Below, one piece after another: positions 16,201 to 26,923 of a stretch of DNA of 64,000 nt. The translations under genes and the position numbers were made by a program. The notes under the pieces are model-generated. The model saw nothing but the letters and a program-made list of their open reading frames with translations. It was not told the origin of the DNA and made no database searches. Location: contig JAGUCH010000006.1 of assembly GCA_019096065.1 (NCBI GenBank), positions 3,864,001-3,928,000 on the forward strand, written 5' to 3'. Position 1 is the stretch's first letter, and each line of letters opens with the position of its first letter. Source of the stretch: Paracyclopina nana. Taxonomy: Eukaryota > Arthropoda > Copepoda > Cyclopoida > Cyclopettidae.

Positions 16201-19200
16201 GAGGTAACTGAGGAAAAAAGGGCCACTCGAACTCAATGATGCGTGTAGAAGTAGTATTAGCTGAGTAATCACCGCGGGATTGAAAGAACGTAGAGTGGTC
16301 TTCGTTAGCCCTCAGTACAATTGGCAAGGCCGGCAAAGGCACCGGCCTTTGCTGCTGCTGACTCGGCTTATAGGGGGGCGGAGGTGGAGGGATCATTCCT
16401 CGAAATTTGGGCGAGTCCCTAGCCATATAAGCCGGAGGGGGCGGGGCCATGACAGATGATGGTGAGCTCGAGCTCGAGTTGTTCTTGAGGAAGACAGCTG
16501 GCCGTGGCGGAGCGGGCACTTGATCCATGTCTTGACAAATATAGTATAGTAGTACCATTATGTTATAAAGGGGTTAAATATGTTCTGATATGATATGTGG
16601 TGAGTACATTCTCAAAAAGAGAGAGTGCACATGCAATATGAGCTGAGTTAAGCAGCTAAAACAGTATGGAGGTTTCAAGTGTCTCACCTAAAGGAGGCTG
16701 CGTCGGTCGATGCCGAGGCTGAGGAGGCTGTTGCGGCTTGGCCTTTTTATGCTTCATCTGTGACGGCTTGACTAGATGCTCCCCACTCCGGTTGGAGTCT
16801 CCGTTGCTCTGATTCAAGATGTACACATCCGAGTCTTCGTCCTCCTCAGAGCAGGATATTCGTAGACGATCCTCGAGGTCGTCACCCAAAGAGCCAGTGT
16901 CCGCAGGGAGCCTCTCGTAAATCTCTGAGCCAGATCCGGACCTGGAGCCTTTGGAGCCAGCACCCGAGCCTCGCATTAGTCGATATGAATCCATTCTTGG
17001 AGGGGGCAGAGGCTGGCCCGGCCTCATGGGCCTCTCCAGGCTGCCTTCGCCGGAATCATCCAGCCGAGCAGCGTCTTCCATGGAGAACGCTTGCTCAATT
17101 TCAGATTTTTTCTCAAACACTTCTTTGAAGAAAGGCGTGTAGAATGAGGCTGCAATGAATTGGAAATGCAGAGCGGGCATTGGCTTGAGCTACGCATGAT
17201 ACTCACATTTTTGCTGAATCGCAGTGCTGGAGGTCATGAAATGGGCGTTGAGACGGTCCGCCAGAGTATTGCCCTCTGTGATCAGTTGTGAGTTGAAGTC
17301 ATTGTTGGCAAAATCTCCATCTGAGACGGCGAGTAGCTGAATCGGCAATTCGGGTATGTTGAGCGAAAAGGTCATCAAAGTGGCCAAGGAGGCTCTTCGT
17401 TTGGCCGAATACACGAGAATAAAGCCGTGAATGAGCTCATCACGGAAGTCCATGGCACTGTGATATGACGACAAAATCACCTCGACTTTCCGCTTCGAGT
17501 CGCAAAATTGGGTCTCCAACGTCAGGCTCCGATCTCCAGATAGATAGCAAGTCTGGTGGCTCAGTAAAGGGCCGAGGACATTCTCAACAGAGAAGGGGTC
17601 GCCACAAAGCATACACATGATGATCCTGAAATTAATTTTCATCCTTAATCACAGACATTCATGGAACCTGATAAGCCTAATAAACAAAATCTTTCTCGTT
17701 TCATCATAGGCTGTATTTGGAGCAATTAATACTAGTGACTAGGACAATAGGACGTACAAAAAAACTATAAAGAGTTATCGTCATCGAGTGGCTCCTCTTT
17801 GATGTCAATGTCTGAATTGCCCGCGCTGGCTTCCATCCTCTCAATTTCAGCCCTGGATTTATGCGAGGCTCTCGTCATGTAATCCGGGCATTCATCGGTC
17901 TCCTTCCTTGGATTCCAACGGCCGAGCTTTGCCAAATCAGCTGGAGTCAATTTATGCAGGCCGATCAGGTGAATGTCTGCGTTCTGCTTGCGCGCGAACA
18001 CTTTGCCGCAAATGTGACATTCCCTAAGCCGATGGATTTCAATGTGGGCTTTGTACCGGTCTTCCTGCTGGTATCCCTTTCCACACTTTTCACACTTGTA
18101 GTTTGTGCTATGTATTCGCGCCAAGTGTCGGCGTAGGCTGGTCAGGCAGAACATTCGCGTGGGGTTGCACAAGTGGCAAGGGTGAGTTTTGGGGGCAGGC
18201 CTAGGGGCCGAGGGGGCCGAATTTTTCTTGACGATTTTCTTCGTCTTTTTGGCTTCTGCTGTCGCAGCAGTGTGACTATGATGATGCTTGACATGGTGGG
18301 CCAAATTCTTCTCGTTGCTGAAATGGCGATCACATTCCTGACAGCTGAACGTGTCCCCATCTTTGTGCCTTTTCTCGTGCCTAATGCGAATTTTGATGGT
18401 GTCGAACATGATATTGCAGAAGGAGCATCTGTATTCCTTCCGCTCCTCGGGATTCAAGTGGGTCATTCGGTGCTTCACCAATTGCTGCTGATTTTTGAAT
18501 GGACGTCCGCAAACGTCGCATTTGCTCTCCAACGGGTTCGCCTCGTAGTGGTTGATTCTTTCGTGCTTCATTCGGCCGCCATAAGAGGCGAAAGTGAGGC
18601 CGCAATTCCAGCGGCAGACGTGTGGCTTGAGGCCAGTGTGCGAATACATGTGTCGCTTCATGTGAGCGTAGATATAGAATTTTTTGCTGCACACTTCGCA
18701 CGCATATTTCATGTCGCCCGTGTGCTTGCGCTCGTGTTCTTTCAGATGGTGCTTTTTGCCATAGCTTTTGCCGCATCCGGGAAATTCGCAAGCAAATCGG
18801 CCCTCGACAGCCTCTTCTTTCTCCTCGGCTTCCTCCCTCGCCCGCCTCTTCTCAGCTCTGTGCATGGCCAGATGAGAGGCCAAATTTTTCGATTTGCCAA
18901 ATCTTTTCCCGCAGTGCTTGCACACAAATGGTTCTTTCGAGTTGTGGACTTTTTTCAGGTGGCGAAACATGTTGTTGATGCGGGCAAACGTGAGGTCGCA
19001 GCCGTCAGGGCACTTCACTTTTTCAGGGCTCGAGTCGTGCTGCTTGATGTGCCGGATGATGAACGTGGACTTGATGAATTTGCTGCATTTCGGACACTTC
19101 GAGTACTGGCCCTTTTGCATTATAGTCATGCCCTCAATTTCTATAGAGGTGGTTTCCTCCTCGTTATCATCGTCATCGCCTTCTTTCCTTGACTCTTCGC

Positions 19201-22200
19201 TGCTAAAGACGTCGTCGTCGACGACAATGTTGCTGTCTTCATCTTCGTCATCTACATAAGTGCTGTCGTTAGAGTTGTCTTCTTCCTCATCTGGACTAGA
19301 ATAGTCATGGGCCTCATAATCCTCCTCCTCTTCGCTATCCACAACCTCGCCACGTTTCTTGCTGTCGTCTCCTCCAAAATGGAGGCCAGTATTGATATTT
19401 GCTTCTTGGCTACCTTCAGGAAGTGTATCGTGTACCACAGGCTCCAGCTTGATTTCAAGGGGGTCCTTGACCTCAACAACCTCGCTGCCAGGCTCAGGCT
19501 CGTCGATGGGCTCGGTCTTGATTTCCGTCATATCTTAGCAGTCATGTAAGGCGTTTCGAAGAGGAAACACTGACTGGCAAAGACGACGGCATGGCCTCTG
19601 TAGCTCCTATCGATCCGACAACTGCACTGACTCATGCCCTCAGTAGCATACAGCAACAAACACTTGTGCAGCCCGAGGAGAAAGCAGGGAAAGCAGACAG
19701 CTTTTACTATATGAAAGGAGCAATGAATGCCGGTACTGAAGCTCCTTGCGGCAGCAGAAGTAGCTTCTCTTATATTCTGCTCCAGACGACAGCGATGATA
19801 TGCACGAACTTTCGGTTTATACCGCGAGTTTGTTGACAATAATGTTCAAACGAGATAAGGGCTTTACTTGATAAACTTGCATTTTGCTGTGCTTATTGCA
19901 GTATTGGCAGAACCTAATCAAGAGCCTTCAGGACTCGACATGATAATCGGCTAAATGAATGCAATAAACAGAGGAAAAGGGCTACTCTTTGATACGACTT
20001 ACTGTGATTAGTTCGTCTTCCGCCTAGCGTAGCAGTGAACTTTCCAGGGACTCGCAAAAAATAACAACCTCAGAAACGAAGATAAATGGGAACTCGAAAC
20101 TTTTTTCCCACTTTCTAATGACCCATGCTGTATCTAATGAGAATGTTGCTCGTCTCTCATACGTGCATTTCAGGCATCAATTGAGTGAGGCAGGAACCTG
20201 CACTGAAAGGCTATTTTGGAAAAAGCACCGAGCTCATGCATTTTCACCCGAAATGCACAGTTGCTTCGAAATTTAGCTCTTAACAGAATGTAGCTCACGA
20301 CTTGAATTTACGATACGCGATGTAGGCATCATATTTCTTACCTTATGTCAGGCTCGGTGTTATTGGCGTTGCTTGGAGGCACGCTTTTCGCGATCTTGAG
20401 CAGTCCTGAGCGTTGTCGAATGTTTTCAATTAGGGCTCTCAGTGCGTCCTCCAACTTCTCCGGGGAGAAAATGAAGTCAATGAGGTCCTTTTCTTCGGAG
20501 TTGCCATTGTTTTGCAAAAGCAGCTTATCACTAGATGAGACGTCCAGGAACGGACACTGCAAGCTCTTTGACAGGTTATTGCCTTCCTCTTTGAGGCTGA
20601 CAAGCTCCTTTTCCGGCAAGTTGGGGCTCGAAGCGAAAACGATGACTAGCGGAAGGCCTTGGAAGGGTAGCCTGTCCTCTTGTTCCAAGTTAGACAGCAA
20701 GGTCTTTTCAAGAGACCCTCTTATGTATTCAAACGATGGTCCATCCGAGTAGACACAGAAACAACCTGATCGTAAAAAAACCAATAAAGTGTCCCGGAAA
20801 GCTGTCACCCACAAATTGCATTCTTTTGGACAATATGTTTTCATGTAGGCAATAATACTAGAGGTGCCCATCCCTGTTAAGCCTAATTTAATGCTGGGGC
20901 GTGAAAATACTTTTTTTGGCTAAACTTTTTCAGTTGCCACGAGTTGACGGTTGTGACAGAAAAAAACTTAGCCAACGTAAAAAAGGGAAAGTTTTGGACT
21001 TTGACGATGGAGAAAAAGAATGAATGCAGTTTGCCCCATTCTTACTTTTGCAAAAGAATTGAAATATTAAAAATGACACTTGAATGGAAGGAAATGCTTT
21101 TTTGGCTATCTGAAACAGGTTCGGATAGAGGCCATGTAGAGCAATTTTCTAAAGGGACCAGAATGCATCAAGATAGATGATGTCGAGGCTGGTTTTAAAC
21201 ATTTAAAGCATCATCGAAAGAAAACTCACCATGAGGAAGAAAATCTTGAGTTCTGAATGCATTTTCTGGTAGAGAGACATCACCGCTGACACTGCGATAA
21301 TCGAGGGAGAAAACTTCGTCCTGGTGCAGAAACTCCTCATCACTATTGCACAATGACCTGACCTGACGCTCCAAAGAGCCGGTCAAAGTATCACTCCCGA
21401 GAATGACCAAGTTCAAGTGGTTGTTCTCGCCTACGGACTTGGACCACGAGGGAGGTCTAGCTGACGAGTTTGTAGCTTTTTTGGCAACTATGCGCTCCAC
21501 AAGGCTGTCTGTGCAATTTGGAAAGGCGTGACAGTGCTCGCGGATGGGACAATGCACGAAACCCAAATGCTGGAATAGCATTAACTTTCTATCCGCATCC
21601 AGCCTGTCCAAGGCTTTAAACCGAAAGTCCTCATGAAGTTTGTCAGTGATATCCAAGATATCGTCTTGGGTTACGGTTCCAGCCGGACTTGAACGGTATT
21701 GATAAAACAAGTCGGCCCGCTCGAGCAGCAATTCTTGGAAATTTTTCTTGGCTTTCAAAATGATTTCCCTTTGGTGCAGATCGTAGATATCTTGAATTTC
21801 CTCTTCGGTCAGGTTCTCGAAGCACTCGCGGCCCAAAAATAAAACTTTGACTTCACCAAGGTTTTTTCCAGGAGTAACACAGCCCATATCCTCGAGCAGC
21901 TTTTTGAAATCCTTTTTCATTCTTTAAGAAAAGCAGATAATTGTTATTTCAGCCGGGAAAAATGGCCAAAATGGCTTTCGTGCAGAGAAGAAATTAATGT
22001 AGCAAACTAAGATTTACAACTAAGCTACAAATATAATTTCTGCAGCATGTTACCTGGTTGGAAAGCTAACAATAGAAAGAAATCAAGAGTTATAGGTGTG
22101 AAGAGTAGCAATGCAGCAATGTTATGTGAAACTTACTCTAGTTGATGGTTGTGGGCATGGATCTGGTTGACAATGTTTTTAAAGACCACCTCGGCGGCCG

Positions 22201-23684
22201 GAAGGCTAAGGATATCAAAGGGAATCCGGTTGTCCCCTGTAGTGTCTCCATCAAACAAGTTGGCCTCCATCCATGTCGTGTCCCCCGGATACTCGACAAA
22301 GAAGTGATTGAAGTCTGGATGGTCACGAATACGTTCCAGCACCATGTACCAGTCGCTGAAAGGGAAGAAGCGGTCATAAAAAGGTGGAGGCTCCTAATAA
22401 AATATCGAAGAATGTCTTACTCTTCAGTGAAAGTATCAAACTCTGGGAACAACTGGTGCAGAACCTCTGGCATCACATCGAAGTACCGCTGGACTTTCGA
22501 ATTCAAGTAGTCGTCTTTCAACTTTTTGACGTGCCTTCGGAACACGCGTTGTGCAGCCTCTCTGCCAAAGAGGTCTAAATAATGCTGGAACTCGAGAAAT
22601 TGTCCTAGTTTTTTAGCCGCAGTACTCCACAACACTCCGTAATCCGCAATGTGGATGTGCAACAGCCGCATGTAGTTGTCGGAGACCTCGTCCATCAACT
22701 GGCGACGGCCCATGGCGGCCTCGTAGTAGCTGAGGATTCGGCTGCGACCGCGAGACCGGTCCACGAGTTGGGCTACGGCGAAAAAGGCCGAGTCGACATT
22801 GACGTTTTCATGCGCGGACGCCTCCACCACGGGGATGTTGAAATGTTTCAGTTCTTTCCGATTGATCAGTCGCTCAAGCTCGCGCACGAGGATCTCGTTG
22901 GCCTCATCACACTTGGTGGCCACAACGACGACGGGCTTTTTGGACTTTGCGATGTTCAGCAGGATTTGTGAGCAGAACTCGGTCTGCTTCTCAGGAATCC
23001 GATTGGGCACCGCACTCACGTCGTACACGCAAATAAACCCGTCCACGTTGAACCTGCCATCCGGCATGACTTTCTGCTCGTACTCCCTCTCGATGCCGAG
23101 CTGATCCTTGCAGATGTACATGAGCTTTTCGGCGGAGAGGAGCTTGGTGTTGGAGCACCGTTTCACGTAAGGCTCGGACTTGCCCGACGCCCTAAATGGC
23201 TGGAAGGAGGCATCGTCGTAGAACTCGGTCTGCTCCACCACTTGAATGTGGAAGTCGGTGCCCTCCTCGTTGGCCTTGATTACGTCACCCCAGTAGAGAA
23301 AGTGGTCATTGTTCACGACTCGTCCGCTGAAGTCGGACTGGCTGAAGACGGAGATGTGGTCGACGCTGTAGTCGTCGGCTAAGGGCTGGATGAACCGGTT
23401 GCACAGGCACGACTTTCCGGGGCCAACGGACCCCTTTTCCTTTTCTCCTCCCGATAGGCCAACCACGGCGATGGACACGAGCTTGGGTGGCCCCGACGAG
23501 GCCGAGGAGTCGCCCCTCCTTAGCGTCAAGCCTGAAAAAATGAAGGTAGCATAAGAATAGAGCTTGCCGCCAATGGAAAACTCGACTTACCTCCCGCAGC
23601 GGCCCTCATCACCCCTTTGCCTCCCGCCCCGAGGGTGGCCCCCCAGCCGGCACCCCCAGCGCTCTTGGATGGATGAAACTCCAT
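13296..23684 (-). CDS. RhoGAPp190: p190-type Rho GTPase-activating protein, 15 exons
   Basis: Exons on the minus strand: 23591-23684, 22421-23531, 22137-22355, 21230-21921, 20342-20765, 17207-17625, 16688-17149, 16273-16530, 15937-16071, 15556-15710, 15235-15487, 14945-15172, 13733-14263, 13565-13670, 13296-13494; 1761 aa, all phases consistent. The start is MEFHPSKSAGG at 23684. Order of parts: N-terminal GTPase-like domain with P-loop GPGKSCLCNRF and TKCD; FF-domain region; two pseudoGTPase-like domains (exons 4-5 and exon 6); long Pro/Ser-rich middle; Lys/Glu-rich helix; C-terminal RhoGAP domain with arginine finger in GLYRVPGNR and the SKNLAICWWPTLL motif. By homology it stimulates GTP hydrolysis by Rho and so controls actin and axon stability. 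A separate zinc-finger gene sits in the 2.7-kb intron 17626-20341. Confidence 0.95.
14264..14944 (-). other. Intron of the RhoGAP gene
   Basis: 681-bp intron between RhoGAP exons 12 and 13. No RNA gene, repeat or nested coding sequence seen. Confidence 0.6.
17765..19531 (-). CDS. C2H2 zinc-finger protein, 12 fingers, nested in a RhoGAP intron
   Basis: A single-exon 588-aa frame. The N-terminal ~135 residues are very acidic and include a candidate sumoylation site IKTEP near residue 4. Twelve C2H2 or C2H2-like fingers follow: CPKC, CPDGC, CKHC, CEFPGC, CEVC, CRWNC, CDVC, CSFC, CQEC, CHLC, CEKC, CHIC, each with paired His. Several linkers are short TGxKP-like or degenerate, as in TFIIIA-like or ZFP arrays. 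A Lys/Ala/Pro-rich spacer separates fingers 9 and 10. The C-terminus has a second IKEEP sumo-like motif. It should be a nuclear DNA-binding protein; the target is unknown. It lies wholly in RhoGAP intron 5, same strand. The sequence just upstream of the ATG (ctgctaag at 19533-19540) could be a 5' UTR splice acceptor, so a non-coding first exon is possible. Confidence 0.9.
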   Translation of the reverse strand: MTEIKTEPIDEPEPGSEVVEVKDPLEIKLEPVVHDTLPEGSQEANINTGLHFGGDDSKKRGEVVDSEEEEDYEAHDYSSPDEEEDNSNDSTYVDDEDEDSNIVVDDDVFSSEESRKEGDDDDNEEETTSIEIEGMTIMQKGQYSKCPKCSKFIKSTFIIRHIKQHDSSPEKVKCPDGCDLTFARINNMFRHLKKVHNSKEPFVCKHCGKRFGKSKNLASHLAMHRAEKRRAREEAEEKEEAVEGRFACEFPGCGKSYGKKHHLKEHERKHTGDMKYACEVCSKKFYIYAHMKRHMYSHTGLKPHVCRWNCGLTFASYGGRMKHERINHYEANPLESKCDVCGRPFKNQQQLVKHRMTHLNPEERKEYRCSFCNIMFDTIKIRIRHEKRHKDGDTFSCQECDRHFSNEKNLAHHVKHHHSHTAATAEAKKTKKIVKKNSAPSAPRPAPKTHPCHLCNPTRMFCLTSLRRHLARIHSTNYKCEKCGKGYQQEDRYKAHIEIHRLRECHICGKVFARKQNADIHLIGLHKLTPADLAKLGRWNPRKETDECPDYMTRASHKSRAEIERMEASAGNSDIDIKEEPLDDDNSL

Positions 23685-24297
23685 GAGGGCGGCTTTCAGG
23701 TCATGGTTCCTGGTTGATGGGTCGCTTCTAGCTTTTTGTCTGCAGACAACGACAGCAGCAGCTTTGGCAGCAGCCTCTATGGTAGCATGGCCGCATCAGA
23801 GGCCGCTTCTTCACTCCTCGGAGGGCGGAGAGAGCGTGTGGCGCGGTCGGATCAATACTGCTCGAGCTCGTCGTCGTTTTCGCAGCTCTCGTCGATGTCA
23901 GCTGAAAGCTTGTCTGACTGTCGAGCCAACTGCGACTCCTGCCCCCGCCGTGCGAGCCCAACCTTCCCGGCCAGCCGAGTTTCGTTCGCTTCGCTCGTTC
24001 TCGTTCTTCGGACTTGATCGCCACTGAACCTGCTAACAAGTTACAACAACAACTCGCCCATTCAATCTCACACTCTTCGACTAGCTCTTACTCCGCTAAT
24101 CTGAGTAATCTCTACCGTGCATGCGCTTAAGGGCACGCATGCATTCCTCGTTCGCACACATGATTTTGGCACATTAAAAACGCGTTCGCTTTTCCCTCCT
24201 CTTGGCTCTTGCTGAAACTGAGACGGAACAGACGATCGCGATCCGTCTGCCGTCATGATTTGTTTGTAAACAAAAGCGCGTCTGAGCGCTCGACGAT
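23685..24297. other. RhoGAP 5' flank
   Basis: Sequence upstream of the RhoGAP start codon, GC-rich up to about 24000, so it likely holds the promoter and 5' UTR. Open frames here on both strands are compositional and unsupported. Confidence 0.4.
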
Positions 24298-24741
24298 CAG
24301 GGTGACCAGATGTGGCTATTTATAGCCAAAGTGGCTATTTTTGACCCATGTGTGGCTACGGAAATTTAGGCCGAATAGCCATAGCCATTCGTGGCTATTT
24401 TTGAAAAGTCCGAAAATTTGATATTTTTACTTAATAAATGCTTGAAAATCATTAAAAAAGCAGGGGAAAAAATGAAATTTGCAAAATTGGCCAACTTATT
24501 TTTTTGATCTTTTGCCACCAATATATGAAGAAAATCATGATTAAATCCTTGATTTCATCCACAGCAATCCCAAAACTTGGAAAAAATTTCAGAATAACAA
24601 ATATTATCGTGAAAATTCCTAAAAATGTGGCTATTTTTCACCAATTTGTGGCTATTATGATCAATTTTTCTGAGATAGCCAAACGTGGCTATTTTAGGGG
24701 AAAATCTGGCTACAACCCGCTCTAATTTTCTGGTCACCCTG
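24298..24741. mobile_element. hAT-type non-autonomous element (MITE), 444 bp
   Basis: Bounded by perfect 13-bp inverted termini CAGGGTGACCAGA at the left and TCTGGTCACCCTG at the right. It is flanked on both sides by the same 8 bases, TCGACGAT, at 24290-24297 and 24742-24749. An 8-bp duplication plus a CAGGG terminus fits the hAT superfamily. The interior is AT-rich and has many copies of a GTGGCTATTTT word on both halves. No transposase frame exists, so it would move only with help from a full-length relative. Confidence 0.9.
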
Positions 24742-25167
24742 TCGACGATTTCGCGAGAATAAAATTGTCATCGCGGCCGTGATTTATTTTTCGCGTAAAC
24801 AAAGCCGAGCGATTTGACGGGGAAAAAATTGGCCCTCAACGCTGACACGTGAGTAGTCGTTCAATTTGTTTTATAGCCTTTGCAATTTCACTCATGACAT
24901 TCGGTGATTGTCAGTCGTCATTATGGCGAGTTGAAATGCGAGTGCATGACACGCTCGCAATGAGAGGAAGCGAGTGGCAGTCAGTAGCGTGTGATTTTCG
25001 ATGATCATAATAGAAATTCCATATGCTCGGCCGTAATAAGTGTAACTTCTTTGCATGAGACATTTTCCCATGCCGCGCTCGAAATGGAAGAAGGCAGCGC
25101 CAATCAGAGAGGAAAATTGCCTCTCTCTCTCTGGGAAAATGCAGCACGTTTAATCACAATCGCGGCA
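24742..25167. other. Intergenic gap after the hAT element
   Basis: The right target duplication then about 420 bp up to the stop codon of the Ly6-like gene. No gene supported. Confidence 0.4.
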
Positions 25168-26780
25168 TTATCTATAATTTGTAAATGACAGGCTAATGGC
25201 CGATGACAGCATCATCCAAGCAAGAGGGGAAGGCCTCGAAATTGTGCCTTTGTTGCATCTGGGCGAATTGCAGAAGCAGGCCTCGACGTCGAGGCCGTCC
25301 GCGTTGTTGTATTCCGTGTGGCATCCCGAAGTGATGACCTCATTGTCTTCGGTCGTCTCGATGCCCTTGCCACAAAAGCTGACCGTTTTCTGAATGGTTC
25401 TCGCGTCGTCGCGGTTGTAGTAGGTCATTTTCACGCACATCTTCTCGTTCTTGATGCAAAACGGAACGCAGACCTGAAAGAAAAACGCTTTGGGCACATC
25501 CTGTACAGTAGCTATTGCAGTAGGCCATTTCCTCCTGGTAATCTCTTAAACGCGCATTCATTTTATGCCAGCTAAAGCTGCTCAATGCCTCGTCCAGAGT
25601 GTTCCCATGCATAAGATATTGCTAGTTTGAAAAAGAGCTACAATGTTCTGCTAAAACAAAAACTTGTTTGCTTCTTTATGGCATGATAGCTTTGGAAAAT
25701 AGACTTGCTTGCTTTAAAGACAACCACCATGCCAAAAACACAGAGCTTTTTATCAAGGATGCCTTTGCAGCATCAATTAGTTTCGTATTATCAAGCTGTA
25801 TTTAGCGAAAAGTAATAAGTTAATTGCCAAAACGTAAAAATGCACACTTCAGCTCCAGTTGAAGTCGCTCATGTTTAACTGAGAGCTGGGAAATAATTCA
25901 ATGCATCTTTCTTTCTATCGAGCCCAAAATATGGTAAAGGAAGCAGCCTTGGATTGAATGCTAGTGCATTCCTGCATATTGCATTAGTGAGCAGAAATCC
26001 AAGAATTGTGTTATTGGATTTTTTCTACACTACTATTTTTGCCGGAAGCTTCTTTAGCTATTCGATGTATGCATAAAAAGTTTCTTTAGTGCTCAAGTAG
26101 TGCGCAAAGCCCCTAGAGTGCATTGCATTCGTTAGCCAATCGTTTGCTTCAATTGCAATCCAGCAAATGATTAACATACGAAAAGGACATGACACAAGCA
26201 AGCTAGTGTGCACTGCTTGCAGAGCAGAACTGCATTAGCGTAATTTTACTAAGTAACGTCAAGCTAATTTCTAAACTGTTTTAAACATAGCAATTATCCT
26301 CCTTACTCTCTATAAATCTTTAGTATATACATGTAAAAGGAATGTTAAAGGGAAAAAAATCGACTATTTTTGAGGAAGTTTGGAACTTGAAGTAAAAATA
26401 CTGAAGCATACCGTGTTTTGTACGCTGAGACCATCCTCGCACTTCTTTTCTAAATCACTCAGATCAGGCTGGTTGTTCTTGTTGGTGCCATTGGTCCACA
26501 CAATGGGCTCAAAGCAAGGAATGCCCTCAAACTCTGGGGACTTTGAGCACGAGCTCGTCTTGTTGGTCGACTCATCGACTGCTCCCAACCAAGTATACTG
26601 CCAGCATTGATTGTTAACTGTAGCTTCCTCCTCTTCCACGATTAGGGGGAAGTATTCCTTTGGGCTCTTTTTCACTATGAACGTCCTTGGAGAGCAATCG
26701 TGCTTTGAGCAATAGTCCGAGAAGCTCTGGCAGATGCAAAAGGCCGAAAAGACCAAAAGGATCTTTTCCAGCTGCCTCAT
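25168..26780 (-). CDS. Ly6/uPAR-like secreted protein with GPI-anchor signal
   Basis: Exons on the minus strand: 26412-26780 and 25168-25473, joined in phase 0 (224 aa). Residues 1-20 (MRQLEKILLVFSAFCICQSF) are a signal peptide. The mature chain has many Cys, ending in the CFCNSPRCN motif typical of three-finger Ly6 domains. The last ~16 residues (SPLAWMMLSSAISLSF) are hydrophobic with a short polar tail, as in GPI-anchor signals. Potential N-glycosylation sites (NKT, NGT) are present. It should sit on the outer cell surface; no partner can be named. The Cys-bearing stretch before the Ly6-like end is longer than in the shortest family members. The 938-bp intron may hide another exon, but the two exons join cleanly and keep a plausible CEDGLSVQNT/VCVPFC junction. 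Confidence 0.75.
25474..26411 (-). other. Intron of the Ly6-like gene
   Basis: 938-bp AT-rich intron. A small in-frame stretch near 25530-25610 on the minus strand has an acceptor-like CAG but no usable donor. No repeat or RNA gene seen. Confidence 0.5.
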
Positions 26781-26923
26781 GCTGCAAAAATGCTCGCTAA
26801 AAGCAAGCAGCTACTGATAAACCCTAATCCGAGATAATAGTAGTAAAATGATAACAGCTAATTTATTACAGTACAATAAACATTTCACATCGGTCTTGAA
26901 AATAATGCTAGGTAGATACAACA

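Noticed and set aside
18173-19192. 339-residue open frame on + opposite the zinc-finger gene
   Set aside because: It is the antisense shadow of the C2H2 array; Phe/Val/Leu-rich repeats mirror the finger codons.
24504-24737. Short frames inside the hAT element
   Set aside because: They arise from the repeated GTGGCTATTT word; no transposase motif.
25530-25612. Possible extra exon of the Ly6-like gene
   Set aside because: It has an acceptor-like CAG but no donor that keeps the frame; the flanking exons join cleanly without it.
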